Shown: piece after piece, positions 16,343 through 25,345 of the stretch | How the letters are laid out: every line of letters starts with the position of its first letter | Numbering within the stretch: the stretch's first letter is position 1 | Origin: an uncultured delta proteobacterium | Lineage (GTDB): Bacteria > Myxococcota_A > Polyangia > Polyangiales > Polyangiaceae | Direction: 5' to 3' | Assembly: GCA_903906315.1 (NCBI GenBank) | Contig: CAIVJW010000178.1 | Location: 1-41,100 of the forward strand | DNA: 41,100 nt | The notes under the pieces: model-generated | What the model was told of the DNA's origin: nothing | The model's database searches: none | The model's input: the letters and a program-made list of their open reading frames with translations, nothing else | Translations under genes and position numbers: made by a program

Positions 16343-17452
16343 CTACTTCCCCTTCCCGAGGAATTCCTTGATGCTCCCCATGATGGCGTCCTTGTCGCGA
16401 ATCTCGCTCGTGACAACGCGCTCGTCCTTGGCGAAGTGCTCCTTCAGGTCCTTGATGAACTGACCCGATCCGTAGGGGCTCTCGACCTGGCCATAGGCGA
16501 ACATGTTCACCTTCGGCAGGAGCTGCCGCTTGAGGAGCTCGACACACGAGAGCGTGTCGTCCATCGACCAGTTGTCGCCGTCCGAGAAGTGGAACGGGTA
16601 GATGTTCCACTCGTCGGCAGGGTAGTCCGAGTCGACGATCTGGGCGCAGAGCTTGTACGCGCTCGAGATCATCGTGCCGCCGGACTCGCGGGTGTGGAAG
16701 AAGGTCTCGCGGTCGACCTCGCGCGCCACGGCGTCGTGGATGATGAAGCGGGACTCGAGGCCCTTGTATTGCTTGGTCAGCCAGGCATCGAGCCAGAAGG
16801 ACTCGATGCGGACGATCTCCTTCTGCTCGTCACCCATCGAGCCGGAGACGTCCATCATGTAGATGATGACCGCGTTGGCGACGGGCTCGGTAACCGTCTT
16901 CCACGAGCGGTAGCGCTTGTCCTCCGGCACGGGGACGACGACGGGCTTGTGCGCGTCGAAGGAGCCGCCCGAGATCATGCGGCGCAGGGCCTGGCGGTAG
17001 GTGCGCTTGAAGTGGCGGAGCGACTCCGGACCGACGCTGCGGATGCCGGAGTACTTGTCGTGGGCGCTCGAGATCTTGCTCTTGCCCTTGTTGACGATGT
17101 CGGGGAGCTCGAGCTCCTCGCCGAGGATGGCCGCGAGCTCGTCGAGCGTGACGTCGACCTCGAGGGCGTGGTCGCCCGCGTCGCGGCCGGCTTCACCCTT
17201 CCCCGGCTGCTTCTCGCCGTCGCCCGCGACGGGGTCGCCCGGGTCGCCGCTCCCCTGACCGACACCGCCTCGCTGCTTGTCGCCGAAGCGGAAGCGCGGG
17301 ATGTCGATCTGCGGGATCGGGATCGAGACGAGGTCCTTGCCTTTGCGCCCGATCATCTCGCCTTGCGAGATGTACTTGCGCAGATTCTGGCGGATTCGAC
17401 CGCGGACGATCTGGCGGAAACGCCCGTGATCCTGATCGATCTTAAGCGACAC
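16343..17452 (-). CDS. DUF444 family protein (YeaH-like) with VWA/MIDAS fold
   Basis: 369 residues from GTG 17452. The N-terminal part includes [20 protein letters not shown] and a Gly/Asp-rich linker (about residues 57-95). The C-terminal von Willebrand A-like domain has [15 protein letters not shown] (MIDAS DxSxS), [15 protein letters not shown] and [11 protein letters not shown]. This is the standard partner of SpoVR and the PrkA kinase in stress or sporulation operons. It is first in its operon here. A -10-like TACGCT six bases before the start suggests a leaderless message. Confidence 0.94.
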   Translation of the reverse strand: MSLKIDQDHGRFRQIVRGRIRQNLRKYISQGEMIGRKGKDLVSIPIPQIDIPRFRFGDKQRGGVGQGSGDPGDPVAGDGEKQPGKGEAGRDAGDHALEVDVTLDELAAILGEELELPDIVNKGKSKISSAHDKYSGIRSVGPESLRHFKRTYRQALRRMISGGSFDAHKPVVVPVPEDKRYRSWKTVTEPVANAVIIYMMDVSGSMGDEQKEIVRIESFWLDAWLTKQYKGLESRFIIHDAVAREVDRETFFHTRESGGTMISSAYKLCAQIVDSDYPADEWNIYPFHFSDGDNWSMDDTLSCVELLKRQLLPKVNMFAYGQVESPYGSGQFIKDLKEHFAKDERVVTSEIRDKDAIMGSIKEFLGKGK

Positions 17453-17458
17453 GCCCGT

Positions 17459-17464
17459 AGCGTA
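17459..17464 (-). promoter_or_regulatory. Candidate -10 box (leaderless) for the DUF444-spoVR operon
   Basis: TACGCT on the minus strand, six bases before GTG 17452. Transcription starting 6-7 bases after it would begin at the start codon. Confidence 0.35.
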
Positions 17465-17531
17465 GCAGATCGGCCACGCCCGGGGCCCGTGGCGCGGGCA
17501 GGCCGCGTCGGCCGCGCGCGCGCCGCCGGGG

Positions 17532-18104
17532 TCACTTCAACGGGCCGAGGCGGAAGGTGCCGGAGGGGCGGAGGCGCTGGGTCGACTCGGACCGCAGGAG
17601 GCGCGGGACGAAGATGCACTCCTCGTCGCCTCGGGCGCGGCACGACGGGTGGCGCAGGGCGATGCCTTCGCCGACGAGCGCGGCGAGGCCGACGACGAGG
17701 CCTTCGTCGAACCGGCAGAGGTCGGGATCGCCCCGGTGCTCGATCGACGTGAGGAGGTCACCGCGGCGGGACGCGGCGAGCCGCGCGAGGAGGGGGTGGG
17801 CGGCGAGGTCACCGGCGATCATGCGATCGAGCAGGTCGGCGAAGCTCGTGAAGTGGGGCAGCGAGGCCGGCGTCGTGCGCCGCAGGACCGCCGGGACGGC
17901 CTCGCCGAGCGACCGCAGCGTCGCGGCGAGCGAACCGTGCCCGTCCTGGCGCGCGACCATGCGCCGGGCGAAGGTCAGGACCTCGCCGTCCGGATACGAA
18001 CCGGCCTCGTCGAAGGCGACGGCCGGGAGGCACGCGCGCGAGAGCGCGTCGTCGCCGAGGTCGCGGACATGGCGCGCGAGGGCGGCGAGCACGAGGCCTT
18101 CCAT
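17532..18104 (-). CDS. Small V4R/HNOB-like sensor-domain protein
   Basis: 190 residues. The N-terminal half is helical ([15 protein letters not shown]). The C-terminal half has a Cys pattern, C...[22 protein letters not shown], reminiscent of V4R/heme-NO-binding-associated small-molecule domains and of myxobacterial DUF2378-like paralogues. No output domain is present. ATG 18104 is chosen because GAGGA precedes it. It is divergent from the Cys-rich lipoprotein gene. Family call is tentative; ligand unknown. Confidence 0.65.
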   Translation of the reverse strand: MEGLVLAALARHVRDLGDDALSRACLPAVAFDEAGSYPDGEVLTFARRMVARQDGHGSLAATLRSLGEAVPAVLRRTTPASLPHFTSFADLLDRMIAGDLAAHPLLARLAASRRGDLLTSIEHRGDPDLCRFDEGLVVGLAALVGEGIALRHPSCRARGDEECIFVPRLLRSESTQRLRPSGTFRLGPLK

Positions 18105-18194
18105 GGTCCTCGAGGATCGCATCCGGGGAGGGAGGGAACAACGACGTTCGGCTCGGAGCGGTGGGCGCGATGACGAAGACCTCGACGCATGTGG

Positions 18195-18200
18195 TAGACT
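18195..18200 (+). promoter_or_regulatory. Candidate -10 box (leaderless) for the Cys-rich lipoprotein
   Basis: TGTGGTAGACT resembles an extended -10 (hexamer TAGACT), seven bases before ATG 18208. A weak -35-like TGACGA lies at 18171-18176. The predicted +1 coincides with the start codon. Confidence 0.4.
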
Positions 18201-18207
18201 GGCCCTC

Positions 18208-20535
18208 ATGCTTGACCGAGCCAGGAAGATGGTGGCAGCGCTCGTCGTGTCGACGCTCGCGCTGGTCGGTTGCGGAGCGCGCGGGGAGCTCTTCGACGGG
18301 GGCGCTGGGGGCGCCGCAGGGAGCACCAAGTCGCAGGGCGGCAGCGACGCGGGCGGCGTGTGCCACGGTGTCGGCGCGGCGTGCGCGGCCGCGGACGACT
18401 GCTGCAGCGGCGTCTGCACCGCGGGCGCGTGCGCCGGCGCGGAGTGCAAGTCCGACGGGCAAGCCTGCGGCAAGGGCGACGACTGCTGCAGCAAGGTGTG
18501 CGACGGCGGCACCTGCGGCGGCGCCGTCTGCAAGGCGGACGGGTCGGCCTGCCAGGCGGCGAGCGAGTGCTGCGTGAAGGCGTGCTCGCAGGGCATCTGC
18601 GGCAAGGAGTGCGCCCCCGACGGCATCCCGTGCCTCGGGCCGTCGGACTGCTGCAGCGCGCTGTGTACCGCCGGCCTCTGCGGCGACGGGACGTGCCAGC
18701 CGGACGGCACGCCGTGCGCGTCGCCGAAGGAGTGCTGCAGCGCCGCGTGCGAGGTCCACCCCGGCAGCGACGTCACCTTGTGCGGCGTCGCGAGCTGCCT
18801 GGCCGATGGCCAGAAATGCGGCGTCGCCGGCCAGTGCTGCTCGCTCGTGTGCACCGATGGCCTCTGCGGAGGCAGCGTCTGCGTGCCGCCGGGCGGCCAG
18901 TGCTTCGGGCCCGGCGACTGCTGCGGCGGGCTGCAATGCCTGAACGGCCTCTGCGGTGGCGGCTGCGTCGCCGAGGGCGGCAAGTGCGGGCCGGGCGCGG
19001 ACTGCTGCAACGGGTTCTGCCTCGGCGGCGTGTGCAGCAGCCCGCCGTGCTTGCAGGACGGATCGGCGTGCTTCAGCAACGGTCAGTGCTGCGGGAAGGT
19101 CTGCACGAACGACGTCTGCGGCGGCGGGCAATGTCAGCCCGACGGCGCGATGTGCATGGGGCCGGGCGACTGCTGCAGCCTCACCTGCATCAACAACGTC
19201 TGCGGTGGCAAGTGCGCGCCCGACGGCCTCGGCTGCAAGGTGCCGAGCGACTGCTGCAGCCAGTCCTGCGTGGGCGGCGTTTGCGGGGTCGGGCCGTGCT
19301 CGGCGGACGGCGCGAAGTGCAACGCCGGGTGGCAGTGCTGCAGCGGCGCGTGCACCAACGGCGCGTGCGGCGGCGGCGGCTGCCAGCCCGACGGGCAGAA
19401 GTGCACGGTCGACAAGGAGTGCTGCACGGGCGTCTGCAACCCGAACACCGGGCTCTGCGGCAAGCCCGTCTGCCAGCCCGACGGCAACAAGTGCGTCGGC
19501 CCGCAGGACTGCTGCAACGGCCTCTGCTCGGGCAACATCTGCGGCCCGGGCGCGTGCCAGCCGAACGGCGGCAAGTGCGCGGCGCAGGGCGACTGCTGCA
19601 GCAAGATCTGCAAGGGCAACGTCTGCTACCCGGCCTGCCAGCCGGACGGACAGAAGTGCGGGAGCCCCGCGGACTGCTGCACCGGCGAGTGCAATGGCGG
19701 GGTCTGCGGCCCGGTGCAGTGCACGCCCGACGGCGGCGGCTGCGGGGCGCCGGACACCTGCTGCACCGGCGTCTGCAACAACGGCGCGTGCGGCGGCCCG
19801 GTGTGCGGCGGCAAGGGCGCCGCGTGCAAGGCCCCCGAGGGCTGCTGCAGCCAGAAGTGCGTGAACGGGGTCTGCGACGGCCAGGGCTGCACGCACGACA
19901 CGTGCACGCAGGGCGCGGCGCTCGATCCGACGTGCGATCCGTGCACCAAGACGGTGTGCGCGTCGGACTCGTACTGCTGCCAGACGTACTGGGACGGCAT
20001 CTGCGTGAACGAGGTCGGCACGCTCTGCGGGCAGACCTGCGCGTGCGCGGGCGACGGCTCTCCGTGCCAGCAGCCGACCGACTGCTGCAGCCAGCAGTGC
20101 AACAACGGGGTGTGCGGCGGGCAGCAGTGCCAGCCGGACGGAGCCCCCTGCAAAGGCCCGCAGGACTGCTGCAACCCGGTCTGCTCCAACGGCACCTGCG
20201 GCAAGCAGGTGTGCTCGCCGGACGGCGCGGCGTGCAAGACGGGGGCGGAGTGCTGCACGGGGTCGTGCACGGCGGGCGTCTGTGGCGCGCCGCTTTGCCC
20301 GCTCACGGGCCAGCCCTGCGCGGACTGCCTCGCGACCAACTGCTGCAGCCAATCGGCGGCCTGCTTCAACGACCCGAAGTGCGTGAGCGACGTCGCGTGC
20401 TTCCTGCAGTGCGCGCAGGGCGGAGGCGGCATCGGCGGGCTCGCGCAGTGCTACTTCAAGTGCATCTCGAGCCCCCAGGCGACGCAGATCCTGGTCTGCC
20501 TCGGGCAGAGCTGCGGATCGGGCACCTGCTTCTGA
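18208..20535 (+). CDS. Large Cys-rich repeat lipoprotein
   Basis: 775 residues. The signal peptide ends in a lipobox, LVGC (C22). A short Gly/Ser linker leads to about 21 tandem repeats of roughly 30 residues with pattern C..DG..C.....DCC.G.C..G.CG, for example QPDGQKCTVDKECCTGVCN. A variant Cys module (SYCCQTYWDGICVNE) interrupts the array near residue 590. The C-terminal 75 residues form a different Cys-rich module (CADCLATNCC...CFLQC...CYFKC). Well over 100 cysteines imply a rigid disulfide-bonded rod on the outer surface, perhaps adhesive. Such proteins are common in large-genome myxobacteria and are sometimes mis-annotated as tryptophan synthase. Function is not known. Confidence 0.92.
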   Translation: MLDRARKMVAALVVSTLALVGCGARGELFDGGAGGAAGSTKSQGGSDAGGVCHGVGAACAAADDCCSGVCTAGACAGAECKSDGQACGKGDDCCSKVCDGGTCGGAVCKADGSACQAASECCVKACSQGICGKECAPDGIPCLGPSDCCSALCTAGLCGDGTCQPDGTPCASPKECCSAACEVHPGSDVTLCGVASCLADGQKCGVAGQCCSLVCTDGLCGGSVCVPPGGQCFGPGDCCGGLQCLNGLCGGGCVAEGGKCGPGADCCNGFCLGGVCSSPPCLQDGSACFSNGQCCGKVCTNDVCGGGQCQPDGAMCMGPGDCCSLTCINNVCGGKCAPDGLGCKVPSDCCSQSCVGGVCGVGPCSADGAKCNAGWQCCSGACTNGACGGGGCQPDGQKCTVDKECCTGVCNPNTGLCGKPVCQPDGNKCVGPQDCCNGLCSGNICGPGACQPNGGKCAAQGDCCSKICKGNVCYPACQPDGQKCGSPADCCTGECNGGVCGPVQCTPDGGGCGAPDTCCTGVCNNGACGGPVCGGKGAACKAPEGCCSQKCVNGVCDGQGCTHDTCTQGAALDPTCDPCTKTVCASDSYCCQTYWDGICVNEVGTLCGQTCACAGDGSPCQQPTDCCSQQCNNGVCGGQQCQPDGAPCKGPQDCCNPVCSNGTCGKQVCSPDGAACKTGAECCTGSCTAGVCGAPLCPLTGQPCADCLATNCCSQSAACFNDPKCVSDVACFLQCAQGGGGIGGLAQCYFKCISSPQATQILVCLGQSCGSGTCF

Positions 20536-20548
20536 GGTGCTGACGCGG

Positions 20549-20576
20549 CGCCCCCTCTCCGACGCGGGAGGGGGCG
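20549..20576 (+). terminator. Hairpin after the Cys-rich lipoprotein gene
   Basis: Perfect 9-bp stem CGCCCCCTC (20549-20557) with GAGGGGGCG (20568-20576), 13 bases after the stop. There is no T-tract, so termination efficiency is uncertain. Confidence 0.45.
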
Positions 20577-20669
20577 TGCGCGGCGGGCGGTGCGGGCCAG
20601 CGCGGGGGAGGCCCCGCGCGCGAGGTCGAGGCGGAGGCGGCTCCCGGGCAGGAGCGCCGCCTCACGCAT

Positions 20670-21611
20670 TCACAGGGAAATCGCCTGCTTGCGGGGGAGT
20701 GTCGCCTGGACGACCGCGCCCTCGCTCGACCCGATCCACAGCAGCGGCGAGGCCTTGCCGGAGACGGCGATCGCGCGGGGCTCGCCGCGGGCGCCGAAGG
20801 GGACCACGCTCGTCGGCTCGGCGGGCGCTTCACCGGCGCGCGCGAGGGCGTCGGCGTCGAAGAGCGCCAAGCGGCCGTCGGCGAACGCGGCCACGAGGCT
20901 GGTCTCGGCGATGGCGAGGTCGACGACCGGGCCGCCGAGGTCGATCATCTTCGCGGCGAGCCGCCCGGCCTTCTGCGGGACGACGCACACGGCCGCCGAG
21001 CCACGCTTGAACACGGCGCTGAGGCTCTGGCCGCCGCGGACGCGGTCGAAGCCGGCGGCCGCGTCGGGCAGCGGCGCGCGGCCGGTGGCGCCGGGCTCGG
21101 GCGTCGCGCCGGGATGGACGCGGAGCTCGCCTCCGCCGCCGCCGTCGACGACGACGAAGAGCTCGGTCGCCGTCAGGTCGGCGGCGCGGACGGTGCCACG
21201 CACGGCGAACTGGCGCGTGACGACCTCGTGACCGCTGATGCTGAACGCGGTCGCGGTGCCGTCCCAGCCGAGAGCGAAGGCCAGCTCGCCGGAGGGGCGC
21301 GCGCAGAGCACGCGAACGTCGCGGGCGACCTGGTCCATCTTGGGCGTGTGGGTCACGTCGAGCAGCGCCCAGACGGCGTCGTCCTCGGCGCGGACGACCG
21401 CGATGTCGCGCGACAGGAAGGCGACGTCGTGGGCGCCGTCGAGCGCCACGTTGGTGACCTTGGCCGTGCCGGTGGTCGGGTGGACGGAGAGCCGGACCGG
21501 GTCGGTGGTCAGGAACGCGACGAGGCTCGGGCTGGCGAGGACGGCCGCGGAGCGCACCTCGGCGCCGAGGTCGGTCACGCGGCGGGGCGCGGTGATGCTC
21601 TTGAAGGGCAT
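20670..21611 (-). CDS. Hypothetical beta-propeller-like protein
   Basis: 313 residues with no signal peptide. Repeated short beta-strand blocks of about 40 residues, such as SLVAFLTTDPVRLSVHP, DIAVVRAEDDAVWALLD and LVAAFADGRLALFDADAL, suggest a cytoplasmic WD40/YVTN-type propeller. No enzyme motif is visible. A -10-like TAGTCT six bases before ATG 21611 suggests a leaderless transcript. Confidence 0.75.
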   Translation of the reverse strand: MPFKSITAPRRVTDLGAEVRSAAVLASPSLVAFLTTDPVRLSVHPTTGTAKVTNVALDGAHDVAFLSRDIAVVRAEDDAVWALLDVTHTPKMDQVARDVRVLCARPSGELAFALGWDGTATAFSISGHEVVTRQFAVRGTVRAADLTATELFVVVDGGGGGELRVHPGATPEPGATGRAPLPDAAAGFDRVRGGQSLSAVFKRGSAAVCVVPQKAGRLAAKMIDLGGPVVDLAIAETSLVAAFADGRLALFDADALARAGEAPAEPTSVVPFGARGEPRAIAVSGKASPLLWIGSSEGAVVQATLPRKQAISL

Positions 21612-21617
21612 CCGGCG

Positions 21618-21623
21618 AGACTA
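21618..21623 (-). promoter_or_regulatory. Candidate -10 box (leaderless) for the propeller-like gene
   Basis: TAGTCT on the minus strand, six bases before ATG 21611. Confidence 0.38.
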
Positions 21624-21688
21624 CGAAATGCAGCGGCGCCCGGCGAGCCCCACGTGCACCGCCGGGGCGGGCGGGCGTTGGGCGACCG

Positions 21689-22234
21689 CTAGATGCGCTC
21701 GAGGCCGAACCAGAAGAGCGGGCGGAGCGCGCCACCGAAGGGTACGAGCGCGGGGCCGACCGCGACGCCGTCGCCGACCGTGCGGAGCTCGTCGACGATC
21801 GCGCGGAGGGGCCAGGGGTTCTTGAACGCTGGCTCGTCGTAGCGCAGAGCGAGCGTGGGCCGTCCGTCGAGCGCGGACGGGACGCCCTCGGCGCGGAAGC
21901 GCGCGACGCGGCGGCCGAAGACCACGTTGGCGCCCCCGTTTCCGCCGTGATCGAAGGCCTTGCCCTTCCAGGGCAGGAGGTCTCCGGCGAGCAAGCGCAC
22001 GAGGGGGCGCACGGCGAGGAAGACGTCGGCGCCCAGCTCGAGCGCGAGGAGCCGGCCCCGCGGCTGCTCGCCGAGGTCGGCCGGGTCGGTCGGCGAGCCG
22101 GCGCCGTAGATCGCTCGCAGGGCCTCCGGGTGGGCGCCGGCCAGCTCCCCGAGCGAGTCGACGCGCGTCACGATGCGATTGCCGCTCGCCGCGGCCCCGC
22201 TGCCCTTGCCTCGCCTTTCCACCACGGTGCGCAT
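21689..22234 (-). CDS. Hypothetical protein
   Basis: 181 residues, not recognised. It begins with a basic stretch and contains LGELAGAHPEALRAIYGAG, GRLLALELGADVFLAVRP and a hydrophobic C-terminus (LRPLFWFGLERI). A GAGGAG ribosome site precedes ATG 22234. It looks cytoplasmic; third-position GC is typical of real genes here. Confidence 0.7.
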   Translation of the reverse strand: MRTVVERRGKGSGAAASGNRIVTRVDSLGELAGAHPEALRAIYGAGSPTDPADLGEQPRGRLLALELGADVFLAVRPLVRLLAGDLLPWKGKAFDHGGNGGANVVFGRRVARFRAEGVPSALDGRPTLALRYDEPAFKNPWPLRAIVDELRTVGDGVAVGPALVPFGGALRPLFWFGLERI

Positions 22235-22317
22235 GTGCGGCTCCTCGGCTGACGGCTGCCATTGCGCGCGAGCCGGGTCAACGGTCTCCTCGGCGCGCCA
22301 GGGCGCCCGGTTGGCCG

Positions 22318-22327
22318 CCCCCCCCCC
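22318..22327. repeat. Homopolymeric C10 tract
   Basis: Ten consecutive C in the gap between the hypothetical gene at 21689 and the amidase, about 35 bases before the amidase -10-like box. Such tracts are slip-prone; any role is unproven. Confidence 0.5.
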
Positions 22328-22361
22328 GCGCGCGGCACCGGCGCCGGGCGCGCCACCGCGC

Positions 22362-22367
22362 TATACG
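22362..22367 (+). promoter_or_regulatory. Candidate -10 box (leaderless) for the amidase
   Basis: TATACG, six bases before GTG 22374, so the predicted +1 falls on the start codon. Confidence 0.38.
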
Positions 22368-22373
22368 CCGGGC

Positions 22374-23774
22374 GTGCATGCCCCCGAGCTGATCCGCGCA
22401 AGCGCCCTCACCCAGGCCCGGCTGATCCGAGAGCGCGCCGTGAGCGCCGTGGAGCTGGCGCGCCTCTACCTGGCGCGCATCGAGCGGATCGACCCCGACC
22501 TCAGCTCCTTCGTGCAGGTGCTCCGCCGGTCGGCGCTCGCGGAGGCGGCGCGACGCGACGCGGAGCTGGCCCGGCTCGGGCCGAGCGACGTGGGGCCGTT
22601 CCACGGCGTCCCCATCGGCATCAAGGACCTGAACCTGGCGCGAGGCAGCTTCACGCGCTTCGGATCCCACGCGTACCGCTTCCTGTGGACGCCGTTCGAC
22701 GACAAGACGACGGCGCGGCTCCGGCGCGCGGGGTTCGTCGTGCTCGGCAAGCTGTCGACGTCCGAGATCGGCGCGATGCCCGTGACCGAGCCGGACACCC
22801 ACCCGGCGACACGCAACCCGTGGAATCTCGCGCATTCGTCGGGCGGGTCGAGCGGCGGATCGGGCGCGGCCGTCGCGGCGGGCCTGCTGCCGATCGCACA
22901 GGGCAGCGACGGCGCGGGGTCGATCCGCATCCCGTCGGCCTTCTGCCACCTCTACGGCATCAAGGCTTCGCGGGGGCGCGTGGAGGACTCCTACGGGCGG
23001 CCGGACCGCGACACCCTCGTCACGACGGGGCCGATCGCGCGCGGCGTGGAGGACGCCGCCGCGATGCTCGACGTGATGGCCGGGATCACGGTGGGCGAGC
23101 CGCACTGGGCGCCTCGCCCGGGGGCGCCGTTTCTCGAGCTGGCGCGGCGCGCGCCCGGGCGGCTGCGCGTGCGGTTCGTGACCCGGTCGCCCATCACCGA
23201 GACGCACCCCGAGATCGCGGCCGCGGTCGTCGCCACCGCGCGCCTGCTCGAAGGCCTGGGTCACCACGTCGACGAGGGAGCCGTCGCCGGCGGGACGCTC
23301 GAGGAGTTCATGCCCGTCTGGCAGCGCATGATCGCCGACGTGCCCGTGCCGCCTTGGGCGCGCTTGCAGCCGATCACGCGGTGGCTCGCCGACGCCGGCA
23401 AGCGGGTGCGCCCCGAGGACGCGGCCGCCCTGCAGCGCACGCTGGAGAAACGGGTGCTCGCCTGGTTCGGAGACGCCGACGTGTGGGTCACGCCGACCGT
23501 CGCCCTGCCGGCGCCGAAGGTCGGCGCGTATTCACAGCCGCCGCACGAGGAGAGCTTCCGTCGCGCGGCGGCGATCGGCGCGTTCACGGCGCCCTTCAAC
23601 ATCAGCGGCCAGCCCGCGGCCAGCGTGCCCGCTGGGCTGACGAGCGACGGCTCGCCGATCGGCGTTCAGATCGCCGGGAGGCTCAACGGCGAGGGGACGG
23701 TGCTCGCGCTGTCGCGGCAGCTCGAAGAGGCGATGCCGTGGTCGCATCGCCTCTCGCCGGTGTTCGATCGGTAG
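22374..23774 (+). CDS. Amidase signature family hydrolase
   Basis: 466 residues from GTG 22374. The Ser-cisSer-Lys triad is visible: K84 in IGIKDLN, cis-Ser S159 in [14 protein letters not shown], and nucleophile S183 in [14 protein letters not shown]. The family includes amidases, nitrile-pathway enzymes and GatA. GatA is unlikely because gatB and gatC are absent and the C-terminal part differs, so it is probably a catabolic amidase. It ends at 23774, immediately abutting the convergent TPM gene with no gap. Confidence 0.93.
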   Translation: MHAPELIRASALTQARLIRERAVSAVELARLYLARIERIDPDLSSFVQVLRRSALAEAARRDAELARLGPSDVGPFHGVPIGIKDLNLARGSFTRFGSHAYRFLWTPFDDKTTARLRRAGFVVLGKLSTSEIGAMPVTEPDTHPATRNPWNLAHSSGGSSGGSGAAVAAGLLPIAQGSDGAGSIRIPSAFCHLYGIKASRGRVEDSYGRPDRDTLVTTGPIARGVEDAAAMLDVMAGITVGEPHWAPRPGAPFLELARRAPGRLRVRFVTRSPITETHPEIAAAVVATARLLEGLGHHVDEGAVAGGTLEEFMPVWQRMIADVPVPPWARLQPITRWLADAGKRVRPEDAAALQRTLEKRVLAWFGDADVWVTPTVALPAPKVGAYSQPPHEESFRRAAAIGAFTAPFNISGQPAASVPAGLTSDGSPIGVQIAGRLNGEGTVLALSRQLEEAMPWSHRLSPVFDR

Positions 23775-24614
23775 TCAGTAGTCGTCGCTGGAGCCGCCGC
23801 CGCCGGACTCGCCGCCGCCGCCGGTGAAGCCACCGCCGCCGGAATCGCCGCCGCCGCCTCCGCCGCCCCAATCGCCGCCACCGCCCGAGTAGCCGCCTCC
23901 GCCGCCGGAGATCCAGAACCCGCCGCCTCCGCCGCCTCCGCGTCCGCCGCCGCCTCGGCGAGCGAGCCAGAAGACGAACAGGATCACGAGGATGCCGACC
24001 ACGACAGGGAGCGGCAGCTTGCCGTCGCTCTTCTTGGCGCCGGGCACCTTGCCGACCACCCCGCCCTCGCGGAGCGCCTTGTCGATCGCGTCGGCGCCCG
24101 CGGCGATCGCCTCGCGGAAGCGGTCCTGCTTGAGCAGGGGGCCGATGACGTTTCGGATGATGTCATTGGCCTGGAGGTCGGTGATGCCGCCGCCGGCGCC
24201 CTTGCCGGTCTCGATGCGGACCTTGCGCTCGCCGGGCGCGATCACGAGGAGCACGCCGTTGTCGGCGCCCTTCTGACCGAGCTTCCACGCGTTGAACGTG
24301 GCGAAGGCGATGTCCTCGATGGTCTCGTCGCCGACGGAAGGGACGAGCAGGACGGCGATCTCGTTGCCGGTCGCCTGCCGGATGCCCTCGAGCTGCCGCT
24401 CGAGGATGCGATCGTCCTCGCCACCGAGCTTGAACGCCTTGTCGGTGACGTGGCCCTCGATGGCCGGGGGCACGAACGCGAACGCGGCCCTCCCGATCAG
24501 GAGGACCGCGACGGCGACGAGCACGGCGACGACCTGGAGCAGGCGCGCGAGGCGCCACCGCTGGGCCCGGCGAGACGACGCCGGGCGGGCGGGAGCGGGA
24601 GCCGGGAGCTTCAT
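23775..24614 (-). CDS. TPM-domain membrane protein (YgcG-like)
   Basis: 279 residues. Signal or anchor helix (about 27-46) ending AAFAF, then a TPM/Psb32 domain (about 50-175) with the typical LVPSVGDETIEDIAFATFNAWKLG start and DNGVLLVIAPGERKVRIETG. A second membrane helix (about 204-218) and a Gly/Ser-rich tail of some 60 residues follow, as is common in this family. The start overlaps the lemA stop (TGATG), giving the frequent LemA-TPM pair. Role unknown; envelope protein. Confidence 0.92.
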   Translation of the reverse strand: MKLPAPAPARPASSRRAQRWRLARLLQVVAVLVAVAVLLIGRAAFAFVPPAIEGHVTDKAFKLGGEDDRILERQLEGIRQATGNEIAVLLVPSVGDETIEDIAFATFNAWKLGQKGADNGVLLVIAPGERKVRIETGKGAGGGITDLQANDIIRNVIGPLLKQDRFREAIAAGADAIDKALREGGVVGKVPGAKKSDGKLPLPVVVGILVILFVFWLARRGGGGRGGGGGGGFWISGGGGGYSGGGGDWGGGGGGGDSGGGGFTGGGGESGGGGSSDDY

Positions 24615-25240
24615 CAGAAGCTGACCGCCGGCGCCGCCTGCGCAGCCGCTGCGGCCGCGAAGAAGACGCGCGCCTTGAAGGGCTTGCCCGTGGCCTTGTT
24701 GACCGCGCTGCCGCGGATCTTGCCGAGCTCCGTGTTGTAGTCCTTCACCGCGGCGTTGTACTGCTCGCGCGACCGGAGCACGCGGTTCTCGGTGCCCTCG
24801 AGCTGCACCTGCAGGTCGTGGAACGCGCTGTTCGCCTTGAGCTCGGGGTACGTCTCCTGGACCATCATCAGGCGCGAGAGCGAGCCCTTGAGCTGGTCCT
24901 GCGCCTTCTGGAACGCGGCCATCTTCTCGGGGTTCGTCAGGTCGTCGGCGGTGAGCTTGATCGACGTCGCCTGCGCGCGGGCCTCGGTGACGGCCTTGAG
25001 CGTCTCGGATTCGTGCTTGGCCGAGCCCTTCACGACGTTGACGAGGTTCGGGATGAGGTCGTAGCGACGCTGCAGCTGGGCATCGATGTCCGCCCAGCGC
25101 TGGTCGCAGACCTGGTCCTTCTCCACGAGGGTGTCGTACGTCTCGCAGCCGGGCAGCGCGAAGATCGCCGCCAGGAGGCCGGCGAGGACGACGAGAAACG
25201 CTTTGCGGGAGTGGGGTCGACGGTCAATCATCGCCCTCAT
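24614..25240 (-). CDS. lemA: LemA family lipoprotein
   Basis: 208 residues. The N-terminal signal has lipobox LPGC, then the family core YDTLVEKDQVCDQRWADIDA, RRYDLIPNLVNVVKG, EARAQATSIK and RLMMVQETYPELKAN, forming a helical bundle. It pairs with the TPM gene downstream in an overlapping operon. ATG 25240 is taken as the start; ATG 25231 with AGGG just upstream is equally possible. The C-terminus is Ala-rich. Function of the family is unclear. Confidence 0.93.
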   Translation of the reverse strand: MRAMIDRRPHSRKAFLVVLAGLLAAIFALPGCETYDTLVEKDQVCDQRWADIDAQLQRRYDLIPNLVNVVKGSAKHESETLKAVTEARAQATSIKLTADDLTNPEKMAAFQKAQDQLKGSLSRLMMVQETYPELKANSAFHDLQVQLEGTENRVLRSREQYNAAVKDYNTELGKIRGSAVNKATGKPFKARVFFAAAAAAQAAPAVSF

Positions 25241-25345
25241 CGTTAAGGCTCGCGGCGCTGAGCACAAGCCCCCCGGCCGGCCTCGCCGAGCGCCGAGCGG
25301 CTCCGGCGCGTGGACCCGGGCGGTCGCCGGTGCGAGACTCCGCGC

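Noticed and set aside
18208-20535. Calling the Cys-rich lipoprotein tryptophan synthase alpha chain, a label such proteins sometimes carry
   Set aside because: It has a lipobox and only Cys repeats, no TIM-barrel motifs. The true trpA is at 35528-36364.
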